Shown piece by piece: positions 17,603 to 26,662 of a stretch of DNA of 64,000 nucleotides. Position 1 is the stretch's first letter, and each line of letters begins with the position of its first letter. Under the pieces are notes generated by a model, which saw only the letters and a list, made by a program, of their open reading frames with translations, was not told the origin of the DNA and did no database searches. The stretch comes from an uncultured Blautia sp. (GTDB taxonomy: Bacteria > Bacillota > Clostridia > Lachnospirales > Lachnospiraceae): NCBI GenBank assembly GCA_934424575.1, contig CAKRXU010000001.1:140330-204329 (forward strand), given 5' to 3'. The translations under genes were made by a program, and so were the position numbers.

Positions 17603-19316
17603 GGCTTCTCACCTCCCTGTCTTCTCCGATAAATCTTTCTACAAATACCTCCGGCGGTGTGATCTCGCAGTGGTTTGCCAGTGTAAAGAGACTTGTCTCT
17701 TTCAGCGCGGCACGCTCGATCAGTTCTGGATCACAGAGTACTTCAGAAGCTCTGCGGTCTGCGATCAGCTGTCCATCTGAAAACACAAGCGCCCTTGGTG
17801 TATATTCCAGCATCAGATGCATATCATGCGTGATCATAACAACCGTCACTCCACGCTCATTGAGCTTACGCAAAAACTCCATGATCTCCGTATAATGCTT
17901 GAAATCCTGTCCCGCAGTCGGCTCATCCAGGATGATCAGTTCCGGGTCCTGCACCAGTACACTTGCGATCGTCACACGCTTTTTCTGACCGAAACTCAAT
18001 GCCGATACCGGCCAGTTTCGGAATGGATAAAGCCCGCAGATTTTGAGCGTATCTTCTACTTTCTGGCGGATTTCCGCCTCTGCCATTCCAGATTTCTGAA
18101 GGCTCAGTGCTACCTCGTCATAGATCATTGTCTTGGAGATCATCTGGTTTGGATTCTGCATGACATATCCAATGTATTTCGCACGATGACGGATATTTTC
18201 TTTCAACAGATCTTTTCCGTGGAAGGAAATCTCTCCGGAATCCGGGTCTTCAAATCCGCAGACCAGCTTGGAAAATGTTGATTTTCCTGCACCGTTTCGT
18301 CCCACAATGCTGACCATCTCACCTTTATCGATCGACAGGCTTACATTTCGCAGTGTCTGATGGTCTTTCGTATAACCGAAGCTTAAGTTGCGGACTTCCA
18401 GGAGTTTTTCGCGTTCTCCTGCATCTTCCTGAATCGGCTGTGCCTCGAACCAATCCTGAAGTTTCTTACGGTCTATATCGTCCAGCACAACAGAAGCTAC
18501 GTGTGCAGGTTTCTTCTCTTTTGTAATATCAATTCCTGCGTAACGCATGGCAGTCACATAAAGCGGCTCACGGATTCCGTTATCTGCAAGCAGACTTGTA
18601 GAAAGAAGTTCATCCGGCGTCATGTCCGCGAGGATTTTTCCCTCGTTCACCAGTACGATACGGTCAACATTTCTCCAGAGGACATCTTCCAGACGATGCT
18701 CAATGATCAGAACCGTCGTGTCTGTTTTTTTCTGGATCTCATCGATCAGCTCGATTGCCTGTTTACCGGCGGCCGGATCGAGATTTGCCAGAGGCTCATC
18801 AAACAGAAGGATTTTTACCTGATCCACCATGACTCCTGCAAGACTGACTCTCTGTTTCTGTCCGCCAGACAGTTCATGCGGTGCATAATCCAGATGATTC
18901 TCGATTCCTACCAATTCTGCGGCATGTCTCGTAATTTCATGCATTTCATCCTGAGGTGTACAACTGTTTTCCAGTGCAAACGCAATGTCCTCGCCAACAG
19001 TCAGACCAATAAACTGACCATCCGGGTCCTGCAGAACAGTTCCTACATGTGCAGACAGTTCAAAAATACTGCTGTGCGGTGCATCTACGCCATCTACTGT
19101 CAGCGTACCTTTGCACTCGCCTGGATTGGAAAAAGGATTCAGACCATTCACGCAGCCAGCGATTGTACTCTTACCACTTCCCGATGGGCCAGCGATCAGC
19201 ACCTTTTCGCCCGGATAAATATCTAGATTGATTCCGGTCAGTGTGGGCTTTTTCTGCGCCCGGTACTGGAATGAAAAATCTTTGAATGAAATAACAGGGG
19301 ATTTTTTTTCAGTCAT
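17592..19316 (-). CDS. Fused two-domain ECF transporter ATPase
   Basis: A 574-aa protein with two complete ABC ATPase domains in one chain. Domain 1 (~5-245) has Walker A AGPSGSGKST, Q-loop LQDPDGQF, signature ELSGGQKQRVS and Walker B ILLFDEPLANLDP. Domain 2 (~305-535) has VGRNGAGKST, VMQNPNQM, the less usual signature ALSFGQKKRVT and LIILDEPTAGQD. The tail (~535-574) is an extra C-terminal region such as occurs in this subfamily. It replaces the separate EcfA1/EcfA2 pair. It lies between the S and T genes and overlaps ecfT by 11 nt. Confidence 0.93.
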   Translation of the reverse strand: MTEKKSPVISFKDFSFQYRAQKKPTLTGINLDIYPGEKVLIAGPSGSGKSTIAGCVNGLNPFSNPGECKGTLTVDGVDAPHSSIFELSAHVGTVLQDPDGQFIGLTVGEDIAFALENSCTPQDEMHEITRHAAELVGIENHLDYAPHELSGGQKQRVSLAGVMVDQVKILLFDEPLANLDPAAGKQAIELIDEIQKKTDTTVLIIEHRLEDVLWRNVDRIVLVNEGKILADMTPDELLSTSLLADNGIREPLYVTAMRYAGIDITKEKKPAHVASVVLDDIDRKKLQDWFEAQPIQEDAGEREKLLEVRNLSFGYTKDHQTLRNVSLSIDKGEMVSIVGRNGAGKSTFSKLVCGFEDPDSGEISFHGKDLLKENIRHRAKYIGYVMQNPNQMISKTMIYDEVALSLQKSGMAEAEIRQKVEDTLKICGLYPFRNWPVSALSFGQKKRVTIASVLVQDPELIILDEPTAGQDFKHYTEIMEFLRKLNERGVTVVMITHDMHLMLEYTPRALVFSDGQLIADRRASEVLCDPELIERAALKETSLFTLANHCEITPPEVFVERFIGEDREVRSHGR

Positions 19317-19363
19317 TTAAACACCTCAAATTTAATACTCACAATAAATAACAAATGCAATAG

Positions 19364-19407
19364 AAAAAGCCTTTTCACAAGCCAGAACAGCCATATGAGA
19401 AGGCTTT
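19364..19407 (-). terminator. Intergenic terminator/attenuator between ecfS and the ECF ATPase gene
   Basis: AAAGCCTTCTCA / TGAAAAGGCTTT stem on the minus strand, followed by TTCT, in the 111-bp gap. It may lower ATPase/T-component expression relative to the S component. Confidence 0.7.
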
Positions 19408-19427
19408 ATTACTTTTAAGCAACCATC

Positions 19428-19979
19428 TTATTCCATATCCAGAGAACCTTTTTTTGCAATGGTCTTGGTATATGCCAGAACAAGAAGTCCACCTACGATC
19501 ACGCCGGTAATGCTGTTGGAAACTGCTGCGAACACACCCTGTGCAAAAACTTTGTTTGCCGGTTCTGCATAGATCAGGATGTCAAGAACAGGAGCTACAA
19601 CTACCCAGCCGATCACGTGTGCGATCACATTGGAAACTACAAATACTACAACTTTGCCTTTACCGAACTCGCCGTCCTGAACGTTGAGTTTCTTGGCAAA
19701 TAATCCGATGACCACACCGACAAATGCAGATGTGATAACCCAGCTCCACCACGGGCTTCCACCCCAGGAAAGATCAATCAGAGCGTGACCGATGAAACCG
19801 ATCAGTCCGCCTGCAACCGGTCCGTACATAGCAGCCAGAAGTGCAAGTACTGCATACTGAAGGCTGATGTTTGTATTTGGTACCGGGCTCGGTATTGCAA
19901 CAAAACGTCCGAGTACAAAGAACAGTGCTGCGCCGATTCCGACAGCAACTACGGTTTTGATACTGCTGTTGTTTTTCAT
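19428..19979 (-). CDS. ECF transporter S component, UPF0397 family
   Basis: A 183-aa membrane protein with ~5-6 spans. Motifs typical of UPF0397 are GIGAALFFVLGRFVAIPSP, PVAGGLIGFIGHALIDL and GGSPWWSWVITSAFVG. It is the substrate-binding subunit of the ECF transporter encoded downstream. The substrate is not established here. The start at 19979 has GAGGAGG upstream; the longer open frame (to 20060) crosses the promoter and is rejected. Position first in the operon favours excess S component. Confidence 0.88.
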   Translation of the reverse strand: MKNNSSIKTVVAVGIGAALFFVLGRFVAIPSPVPNTNISLQYAVLALLAAMYGPVAGGLIGFIGHALIDLSWGGSPWWSWVITSAFVGVVIGLFAKKLNVQDGEFGKGKVVVFVVSNVIAHVIGWVVVAPVLDILIYAEPANKVFAQGVFAAVSNSITGVIVGGLLVLAYTKTIAKKGSLDME

Positions 19980-20030
19980 AATAATATCCTCCTCAAAAAG
20001 TTCTGCTCTGGTCATGCCAGAGTCAGTGAT

Positions 20031-20060
20031 AGTATAAGGCTTTTTGACGGATTTTGTCAA
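20031..20060 (-). promoter_or_regulatory. Promoter of the ECF operon
   Basis: A perfect TTGACA (20055-20060) and TATACT (20031-20036) spaced 18 nt on the minus strand, partly inside the 3' end of the RNase HI gene. A CTCTGG/CCAGAG hairpin follows in the leader (~20005-20022). Confidence 0.75.
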
Positions 20061-20716
20061 TGGATTCCAAGTGCTTCTTTTGCAAGTTCATCCACCATAT
20101 CATTATATTTATCATTAGAATGTCCCTTAACCTTGCGGAATTCAATATGAACACTCTTTTTCGCTTTCTGGTAGAAAGCGCGATACGCGATCGTCCCGGC
20201 TTTGTTTGCCTTCCAGTCGCCGTTGCACCAGCTCGCGATCCCCTGATAATCGTGATAGATGATAATAGAAGGAATTTTGTGATCCAGGGCGTACTGCATC
20301 GCCGCCTCGCTTCCTTTGATCTCACCAGCCACGTTTCGCATCTGTGCCAGCTCCGGGTCGGACATTTTCTGTGAAAACTTTTCTTCTCTTCCATCGATCA
20401 GAACGACCATTCCGTAAGAAAATTCTTTCGTGCCTGCGTGGTAACTTCCGTCGACGTAGATTTCTACTGCGTCTGCTGCATTACTGTCTGCCTGCATCCC
20501 ATTTGCAGCCACCGCACTTCCCACACCAGAGCCAGAAGCACCAGATATATCTGTCTCCTGCCTAATCCCCAGATACTCCTTCGCTTCCGCTTCCGTCCCA
20601 AAACTCTTATATATCGCGCCCGGATACCCCATCACCTGCTTCTTACACTCGTCCCAGGTAAGGAACATCCCGGTCTTTCTTCCCTGTCTTACTGCATAAA
20701 ATTTTTTCTTTGCCAT
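20057..20716 (-). CDS. Ribonuclease HI with N-terminal viroplasmin-type domain
   Basis: A 219-aa nuclease that removes RNA from RNA-DNA hybrids. The N-terminal ~45 residues (FYAVRQGRKTGMFLTWDECK, then YPGAIYKSFGTEAEA) form the hybrid-binding viroplasmin/RNase H1 domain. A low-complexity Ser/Gly/Ala linker (~55-85) precedes the catalytic domain. That domain starts with EIYVDGSYH (first Asp) and ends with KVKGHSNDKYNDMVDELAKEA (late His/Asp). Catalytic Glu is likely in GEIKGSEAAM. It resembles other Firmicute class-I enzymes with this domain. Confidence 0.92.
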   Translation of the reverse strand: MAKKKFYAVRQGRKTGMFLTWDECKKQVMGYPGAIYKSFGTEAEAKEYLGIRQETDISGASGSGVGSAVAANGMQADSNAADAVEIYVDGSYHAGTKEFSYGMVVLIDGREEKFSQKMSDPELAQMRNVAGEIKGSEAAMQYALDHKIPSIIIYHDYQGIASWCNGDWKANKAGTIAYRAFYQKAKKSVHIEFRKVKGHSNDKYNDMVDELAKEALGIH

Positions 20717-20729
20717 GCTGCCTCCTGTT

Positions 20730-21407
20730 CTATTCCTGCTCCAGATTCCTCAAATGCAGATACACCGTATTCTTGCTGATCCCAAGGATCTCCGCAGTCC
20801 TGCCTACTGCATCTTTCATGTTGTAGACGCCTTTCTGATAAAGTCTCTGGATGATCTCCTTGTTTCGGTTGGAGGTCGGGATGTCTTTTTCCTCAATGAC
20901 CTCGCGTCGGATCTCCTCTGCCATGTCCTCCAGAAGTTCCACGCTGCTGGAGGAAAAATTCTCTTTGCGGTTTTCGTACTGCTCCTGTGGTTTCAGGCCA
21001 CATGCTACAAAATTACTGATGTACTCTGAGAATGGTGTATTCAGATAAAAATTGATGCAGAGCAGTCCGATGATGCGGTCTTTTTCTCCGCGGACAGGAA
21101 TCGTCACGGATTTCAGCGGTTCCCCCTTCTTATTGTGGGTAAAATACGTAATCCCGCGGCTTTCTGCATCTTCCTTCTGCATTTCTTCCAGCAGATCAAG
21201 TGCAAGGTCTGTGAGCGGCGCACCTTCCGTTCTTCCTGTGTGAAGCCCATGAATTACTTTGACTGCGGAACTTGAGTAATCCTCCAGACTGTGAAGAACC
21301 AGTTCGTACCCCTCGCCAAGATACATAGACAGCCCCTCCAGCATCATGCTGTAAGATTTCAGGATCTCACGGTCTGTTTCTGTTAATATCACATGATGAT
21401 CTTTCAT
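20730..21407 (-). CDS. YheO/DauR-type PAS and helix-turn-helix regulator
   Basis: A 225-aa transcription regulator. It has an N-terminal PAS-like YheO domain (~10-120, with ILKSYSMMLEGLSMYLG and a redox- or ligand-sensing core). The C-terminal HTH (~175-225, IIQRLYQKGVYNMKDAV and ISKNTVYLHLRNLE) is of the DauR type. The ATG at 21407 follows GGAG. It stands just downstream of a RidA gene; YheO/DauR proteins are often linked to amino-acid or imine metabolism, which suits that neighbour. The exact target is unknown. Confidence 0.85.
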   Translation of the reverse strand: MKDHHVILTETDREILKSYSMMLEGLSMYLGEGYELVLHSLEDYSSSAVKVIHGLHTGRTEGAPLTDLALDLLEEMQKEDAESRGITYFTHNKKGEPLKSVTIPVRGEKDRIIGLLCINFYLNTPFSEYISNFVACGLKPQEQYENRKENFSSSSVELLEDMAEEIRREVIEEKDIPTSNRNKEIIQRLYQKGVYNMKDAVGRTAEILGISKNTVYLHLRNLEQE

Positions 21408-21474
21408 TTTATTCTCCTGCAACGCAAAAAGGGGGTGTCGAAACATCCCCTTCTTACTCTGTATCTTTTATGAT

Positions 21475-21849
21475 TTATTCTGCTACTGCGATTGCTTCTA
21501 CTTCGCACAGAACGTTCTTCGGAAGCTGTTTTACAGCAACACAGGAACGAGCCGGTTTACTTGTAAAGTATTTCTCATAAACTGCGTTGAATGCAGCGAA
21601 ATCTGCCATGTCAGCAAGGAAGCATGTTGTCTTTACAACGTTGTCAAATGTAAGACCAGCTTCTTCGAGGATTGCTCCAACGTTCTTGCAGGACTGCTCT
21701 GCCTGAGTCTCGATCTTGTCGCCTGCAACTTCGCCTGTAGCCGGGTCTACCGGGATCTGGCCTGATGCGAATACGAAGTTTCCTACCATTTTTGCCTGTG
21801 AATATGGTCCGATTGCTGCTGGTGCGTTTTTGGTTTCAAGTGTTTTCAT
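21475..21849 (-). CDS. RidA family enamine/imine deaminase
   Basis: A 124-aa cytoplasmic protein that hydrolyses reactive enamine/imine intermediates of PLP enzymes. Full family pattern: NAPAAIGPYSQAK, FASGQIPVDPATGE, a mid Asn/Cys region and the active-site Arg in KPARSCVAVKQLPKNVLCEVEAIA. Length is normal. Start chosen at 21849 (MKTLETK) with GGGAGGAATTC upstream; the open frame runs 19 codons further without support. Confidence 0.93.
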   Translation of the reverse strand: MKTLETKNAPAAIGPYSQAKMVGNFVFASGQIPVDPATGEVAGDKIETQAEQSCKNVGAILEEAGLTFDNVVKTTCFLADMADFAAFNAVYEKYFTSKPARSCVAVKQLPKNVLCEVEAIAVAE

Positions 21850-21915
21850 GATGAATTCCTCCCGTACTTTTTTCTTTATCATATCACTGAACTTTTGTTT
21901 AGTCAATGTAATATT

Positions 21916-23907
21916 TTACAAATATTTTCTCATCAGTGCATACAACGTTTCAATCCGTATCGGTTTAGCCATATGATCATTCATTCCTGCCTTAAGTGCT
22001 TCCTGTACGTCCTCTTCAAAGGCATTGGCTGTCATGGCTATGATCGGCTTCGATGCGATCTCCTGATTTTCCAGTCTCCGGATCCGTCTTGTTGCTTCAT
22101 AACCGTCCATTTCCGGCATCTGGACATCCATCAGGACTACGTCAACAAAGTCTGGTTCCGCCGTTGTCATATATTCTACTGCCTGTCTGCCGTTCTCCAC
22201 CGAATAGACCTGGAAACCTGCTTCTGTCAGAATCGTTTCTGCGATCTCGCGGTTAAGTTCTACATCCTCTACGAGAAGAATCTTTTTGCCATCGAATTCT
22301 TCTTTGTAGAATGTCGGAACTTTCATTGCGCTCTGTGCTTGGCTTGCACTCTGCAGGACATCGTACAGTTCAGAAAGGAACAGCGGTTTCGCACAGAATG
22401 CGGTAACACCTGCTTCTCTCGCCTCTTCCTCAATATCTGACCAGTCATAGGCTGTCAGGATGATGATCGGCACCTGCTCTCCGATCTCGGAACGGATCCT
22501 TCTTACCACTTCGATTCCATTCATATCCGGCATCAGCCAGTCAATGATGTAAACCTGGAATGGGTCATTCTGTTGGGTCGCATATTTCGCACGGAACACT
22601 GCTTCTTTGCCGGAAGTTGTCCATTCCGGGCGAAGTCCGATGGTACGCAGCATCTTTTCGACACTTACGCAGCTGTCCATGCTGTCGTCTGCAACCAGTG
22701 CTCGGAAACCATTCAGTTCGCGGATCACGCCTCTTTCCTTGCATCTGGATGCGATCTTAAGCCGGAGGGAAATCGTAAATTCCGTTCCCTCACCGATCTT
22801 ACTCTTGACTCTGATACTGCCGCCCATCATATCTACGATATTCTTGGTGATCGCCATTCCAAGACCGGTTCCCGGAATACGGCTGATCGTAGAATTCTCT
22901 TCTCTTGTAAAAGGTTCAAAGATATGTGCGGTAAATTCCTCGCTCATTCCGATTCCTGTATCGCGCACCACAAAGTCATAATCTGCAAAACCTTCCGGAG
23001 AATTTTCTTTCTGGATAATGCGGATTCCAACTGTGCCGCCCGGTCTGGTATATTTCATGGCATTGCTCATACAATTGAGAAGCACCTGGTTCAGCCGCAG
23101 TTTGTCGCAGATGACATCTTCATTTACAACATCGACTGTATCAATAAAGAAGTCCAGTCGCTTCGCCTTGATGTCTGACTGAAGGATATTTCGGAGATCA
23201 TGCATCACTACAGGAATACTGCATTCGTTTTCTTCTATTTTGACTTTGCCACTCTCAATCCGGCTCATATCAAGCACATCATTGATCAGGGAAAGAAGAT
23301 GATTGCTGGAAACCATGATCTTGCTGAGATAACCTTTGAGCCGTTCAGGATCCTCCAGATGAGTTGCTGCAAGAGAGGTAAAACCAATGATCGCATTCAT
23401 CGGCGTACGGATATCGTGTGACATGTTGTTGAGAAACGTTGTTTTTGCCTGATTTGCACGCTCTGCGATCTCATATGCCTCCCGGAGTGTCTGCTGATAT
23501 TCAATTTCTTTTTCTTTTTGTTCTGTGATGTCCTGAAAAAGGATCATCACGTGTTCTGCGGAATTAAATTCATCATTGTCCACAGCGTAGACTGAAACTC
23601 TGCCCCAGCGTTTTATGCTCAGATCCTTGACCTGATAATCCATATAAAAACTACCGCTGTCGTTGGTTTCATTTAAGCCATCGCGGAATTTCCGGAGGTA
23701 TTCCAGGCTGAGTTTTTCGAGCAGCTGTTCACAGTCTGACTCGTATGCACTTGCATAGATCAGGCGCGGCAGAAGTTCTGAATAGTCTCCTGTCTTTGCC
23801 AGATCCTCTGTTTTTCGCGGCATATGTGCACATACATAAGTGTCATCCTTCACATTTACGATAAAACTGATAAAAGCACCCTTCCCATAAGATGTAAAAA
23901 TTTCCAT
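21916..23907 (-). CDS. Hybrid sensor histidine kinase with two receiver domains
   Basis: A 663-aa soluble hybrid kinase: an N-terminal PAS-like sensor (~1-130), a short coiled linker, HisKA with FLNNMSHDIRTPMNA, HATPase with NCMSNAMKYTRPGG, DTGIGM and GTGLGM, then receiver 1 (~405-525; LVADDSMDS, IIDWLMPDMNG) and receiver 2 (~540-660; ILLVEDVELNREIA, LMDVQMPEMDG). The architecture parallels the kinase at 10053-12581 but lacks its C-terminal PAS domain, and no riboswitch precedes it. AGGAAGGA stands before the ATG at 23907. No output domain or partner regulator is nearby. Confidence 0.92.
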   Translation of the reverse strand: MEIFTSYGKGAFISFIVNVKDDTYVCAHMPRKTEDLAKTGDYSELLPRLIYASAYESDCEQLLEKLSLEYLRKFRDGLNETNDSGSFYMDYQVKDLSIKRWGRVSVYAVDNDEFNSAEHVMILFQDITEQKEKEIEYQQTLREAYEIAERANQAKTTFLNNMSHDIRTPMNAIIGFTSLAATHLEDPERLKGYLSKIMVSSNHLLSLINDVLDMSRIESGKVKIEENECSIPVVMHDLRNILQSDIKAKRLDFFIDTVDVVNEDVICDKLRLNQVLLNCMSNAMKYTRPGGTVGIRIIQKENSPEGFADYDFVVRDTGIGMSEEFTAHIFEPFTREENSTISRIPGTGLGMAITKNIVDMMGGSIRVKSKIGEGTEFTISLRLKIASRCKERGVIRELNGFRALVADDSMDSCVSVEKMLRTIGLRPEWTTSGKEAVFRAKYATQQNDPFQVYIIDWLMPDMNGIEVVRRIRSEIGEQVPIIILTAYDWSDIEEEAREAGVTAFCAKPLFLSELYDVLQSASQAQSAMKVPTFYKEEFDGKKILLVEDVELNREIAETILTEAGFQVYSVENGRQAVEYMTTAEPDFVDVVLMDVQMPEMDGYEATRRIRRLENQEIASKPIIAMTANAFEEDVQEALKAGMNDHMAKPIRIETLYALMRKYL

Positions 23908-23925
23908 TCTTTTCCTTCCTGTGTT

Positions 23926-23973
23926 CAAAAAAAGCTTCCAGTCTCTACAGTGCTGCATGTAGGTCTGGAAGCT
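23926..23973 (-). terminator. Terminator at the end of the nitrogenase-like/hyp operon
   Basis: AGCTTCCAG (23973-23965, minus strand) pairs with CTGGAAGCT (23941-23933) around a loop of ~23 nt that can fold further, followed by seven T residues. It separates the operon from the hybrid kinase gene. Confidence 0.75.
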
Positions 23974-24053
23974 GAATAAAATTTCTTAAGTCCAAAACAT
24001 ACTATATTAATTATAGAAGTCTTCAGGGTTTTTGTCTACCAAAATGTACGTTT

Positions 24054-25280
24054 TTACGGCAATTTTATATTGTTTAACTCTCCAAAGATCCCGCATTTTT
24101 TGATCTTTTTCAGAAAAATCCTGCCGGAAAAAGCGATATGCGGAAGTTCGATGAATGTAGCATCCAGCGGACAGATCGGGCGGTAAAGAGGGTCTGCAAA
24201 GAGGATCCCTGCATCCTTTAGAAGCTGCTCCATTTCTTCCTCTCCATCTGCTGTACAGTCATTCGGTGCGAGAAGACCTTCGTGAGTTTCCAGCGGACAG
24301 ATGACGCGGACTGGTTTGTTGTATTGTTTTTCGAAGGCTGCTGCCAGGGATCCCATGGTCACGGCTTCTCCGATCAGAGTTATCTGTGGAGTTCCTGCCA
24401 GACGGTTCTTGAGATATGCCACGGACAGATTGTTCTTGTCTGCTTCTTCTGCTTCATTATGATGTGAAACTTTTTCATTTATTGCCTGGATGAGTTCTTC
24501 TGTGAAGCCGCCTATTGGAGTTCCGATGATATATGGGGTCCCAAATTTTTCCTGGAGGAGCTTTGCTGTCGGAAGACCTACAGCGGATACGACCAGATTT
24601 ATCTCTGCTTCGCCTGCATGGGATAAATCCTCAAGCGTATCTCCCATCGCCCAGGTAGAAATGACCTCCCAGCTACGTTGGCGTAAAGTCTGTTTCATGG
24701 CATCTACGTTTGCCTGCGGGCCGAAATCCAGCGGGGTTACGCCGAGAAGATTAAGAGTATGCAGACGAATACGTGACACTTCTGAATATGTAGAGTTTCT
24801 GTCAATATCTGATGTTGCTGCCCTGACTCCCGGTTCTTTGACAAATCGTTCTGCGAGCCTGGCAAGTGCAAGTCCTGCACCGTAAGTATAATCATGCATG
24901 CCATTTGTCGGAACTGCAAAAGCTGGGATTCCTGTCTCCGTTTCGATCACCTGTGCGATCGCAGGAAAATCAGTCCCGTTCATAAACGGGATCGGCGAGC
25001 CTGCAAGTGCGATGAACTTTGGTTTCAGTTCCTTCGCTGCTTCTTCAATATCGTGAATGAATTTCGCATCGTTTCCCATAACTGCATCGATCTCTGTCAG
25101 CCCGGAAATATAGATCAGGCTGTCCTGGTCGTACCAGCGGATCTCGTCATGTGTATTGTAAGTCGAATTACAGCCGGACGGGTCGTGCATGACTACCATG
25201 CCGCCCAGTTCATACAGGGCAGAACATACACCAGAAACATCGGCGGTGTAGATCGGTATGATTTTGTATGACTGTCTCAT
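24054..25280 (-). CDS. Nitrogenase-like component 1 subunit (NifK/E-like), set B
   Basis: A 408-aa member of the NifD/K/E/N superfamily, last gene of the operon. Residues ~10-40 match the family opening DVSGVCSALYELGG...HDPSGCNST, with Cys37 placed as a cluster ligand. Later blocks such as IYISGLTEIDAVMGND, ALAGSPIPFMNG and VNLLG-type NLLGVTPLDFG fit the three Rossmann-like domains. It is shorter than true NifK (over 500 aa) and no FeMo-cofactor ligand pattern is obvious. The ATG at 25280 overlaps the upstream stop (ATGA). The longer open frame upstream is rejected. Paralogue of the subunit at 32518-33561. Confidence 0.82.
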   Translation of the reverse strand: MRQSYKIIPIYTADVSGVCSALYELGGMVVMHDPSGCNSTYNTHDEIRWYDQDSLIYISGLTEIDAVMGNDAKFIHDIEEAAKELKPKFIALAGSPIPFMNGTDFPAIAQVIETETGIPAFAVPTNGMHDYTYGAGLALARLAERFVKEPGVRAATSDIDRNSTYSEVSRIRLHTLNLLGVTPLDFGPQANVDAMKQTLRQRSWEVISTWAMGDTLEDLSHAGEAEINLVVSAVGLPTAKLLQEKFGTPYIIGTPIGGFTEELIQAINEKVSHHNEAEEADKNNLSVAYLKNRLAGTPQITLIGEAVTMGSLAAAFEKQYNKPVRVICPLETHEGLLAPNDCTADGEEEMEQLLKDAGILFADPLYRPICPLDATFIELPHIAFSGRIFLKKIKKCGIFGELNNIKLP

Positions 25281-26662
25281 ATGCAGCTTTCGCACCCCCA
25301 TCCTTTGCGAACGATCAGATCCTCGGGATCTTTTTCTTCGAGAAAAGCTTCTGTCATCAGTTCCATGGTTCTTCGGATCCCGTCGAAGCCCCACAAGCCG
25401 CCGCCCTGTACCATGTTGACGAAATTTCTGCTGCCGGAAAACCAGGCGGCTTTCTGTCCGATAGCAAGAACTTTACCTTCTGTCCCGCGCGGAAGGACAC
25501 GCATCTTGGTTTGGATCGTGGCACGCAGTTCCAGGTCCGGATGATGAAGTTTCAGCCAGTCGAAGGCCGGCTTTTCTTCCGGACTTATACTGTCGAGATA
25601 GACGGTTGTTACATGGAAACCGTGTTCCAGAAGAAGTTTTGCGAGACCTAATGGTCCTGGGTGGTACAGATAATCCAGAACAATCGGGGTGTCACCGATG
25701 ATGCTTCTTGCGTGGTTGATAGAATCTTCGCAAAGTGTGATCTCTCGCTGGTAAAATGCTTCTATTTCTTCGGATGTGATATCTGCACATTCTGTATTTG
25801 AAACATTCTCCCGGCTCCATCCTGCCTGCAGCTCCTTTATCAGACTTCGAATTTCTTCTTTGATCTCATCATAATCAAAACTGCCCGGCAGATACAGATG
25901 TGTTCTGTTCAGGCGTTCTGCCAGCATGTCTGCACCGTATTTTGCCGGCGGGTAACAGGAAACAAAAATTCCTGCACTTCCAAGCTGCTGGTATTCCTCC
26001 CATGTTTTACAGGCTGGAAGTTCCCACAGAGTGTGACCGGTACTTTTCAGTAATCGCTTGATGTCACTGTTTTCATCAAGTGCAAAGTCGCTTCCAACGA
26101 GCGTTACTGTCTGCAGATCTGACTCCTTCGGGATAAGCGGATCGTACATTGCCTTTCGCAGTTTTTGATCCGGTGTCAATCCATGTTTCTGCATAATCGG
26201 ATCCATGAAGCAGCGCACAAAAACGATCTCCGGGAAACGTATGCCCAGTTCTTCATAGACTCTGTCCAGATCGCATCCAAGAAAATGATGCAGACAGACA
26301 GTAAAAAGGAGCACTGCTTTTGGTTTCTCTTCTAATTTATTGAGGACATCTGTCACTCCTTCGATCGTCACATCTTCCAGATTTCCGTTCAGAAGATTTT
26401 CTTCTTCCACAGTGACGAAGGAAAAACGGTCTTCCGCATTCATCTCTGCCGCTGTCAGGACAACACCTCGCATGCAGTTGTCTGCGCAGACGTAGATCTG
26501 GATCGCCTCGGGCATGAGCATTCCAGTGTGGACGATATTCCAATTGCCATGTGCCGGAGAGTTGAATTCCAGTCCGAGAGGAAATGGAACAGGAAAATCA
26601 GCTTCTCCAATCGTTATGACTGCACCTTCCGGGTTTATTTCACCACCAACTCGTTTCAGCAT
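25277..26662 (-). CDS. Nitrogenase-like component 1 subunit (NifD-like), set B
   Basis: A 461-aa superfamily member. Cys59 and Cys63 (YVCADNCMRG) and Cys123/Cys130 (TVCLHHFLGCD) lie where component 1 proteins bind their bridging iron-sulfur cluster. The N-terminus LEFNSPAHGNWNIVHTG is the counterpart of FNSPGAEGFG in set A. The C-terminus ends GWGCESCI with two more cysteines, not seen in set A. The start (26662) overlaps the NifH-like stop by 7 nt. It presumably forms a heterotetramer with the next gene product. Confidence 0.8.
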   Translation of the reverse strand: MLKRVGGEINPEGAVITIGEADFPVPFPLGLEFNSPAHGNWNIVHTGMLMPEAIQIYVCADNCMRGVVLTAAEMNAEDRFSFVTVEEENLLNGNLEDVTIEGVTDVLNKLEEKPKAVLLFTVCLHHFLGCDLDRVYEELGIRFPEIVFVRCFMDPIMQKHGLTPDQKLRKAMYDPLIPKESDLQTVTLVGSDFALDENSDIKRLLKSTGHTLWELPACKTWEEYQQLGSAGIFVSCYPPAKYGADMLAERLNRTHLYLPGSFDYDEIKEEIRSLIKELQAGWSRENVSNTECADITSEEIEAFYQREITLCEDSINHARSIIGDTPIVLDYLYHPGPLGLAKLLLEHGFHVTTVYLDSISPEEKPAFDWLKLHHPDLELRATIQTKMRVLPRGTEGKVLAIGQKAAWFSGSRNFVNMVQGGGLWGFDGIRRTMELMTEAFLEEKDPEDLIVRKGWGCESCI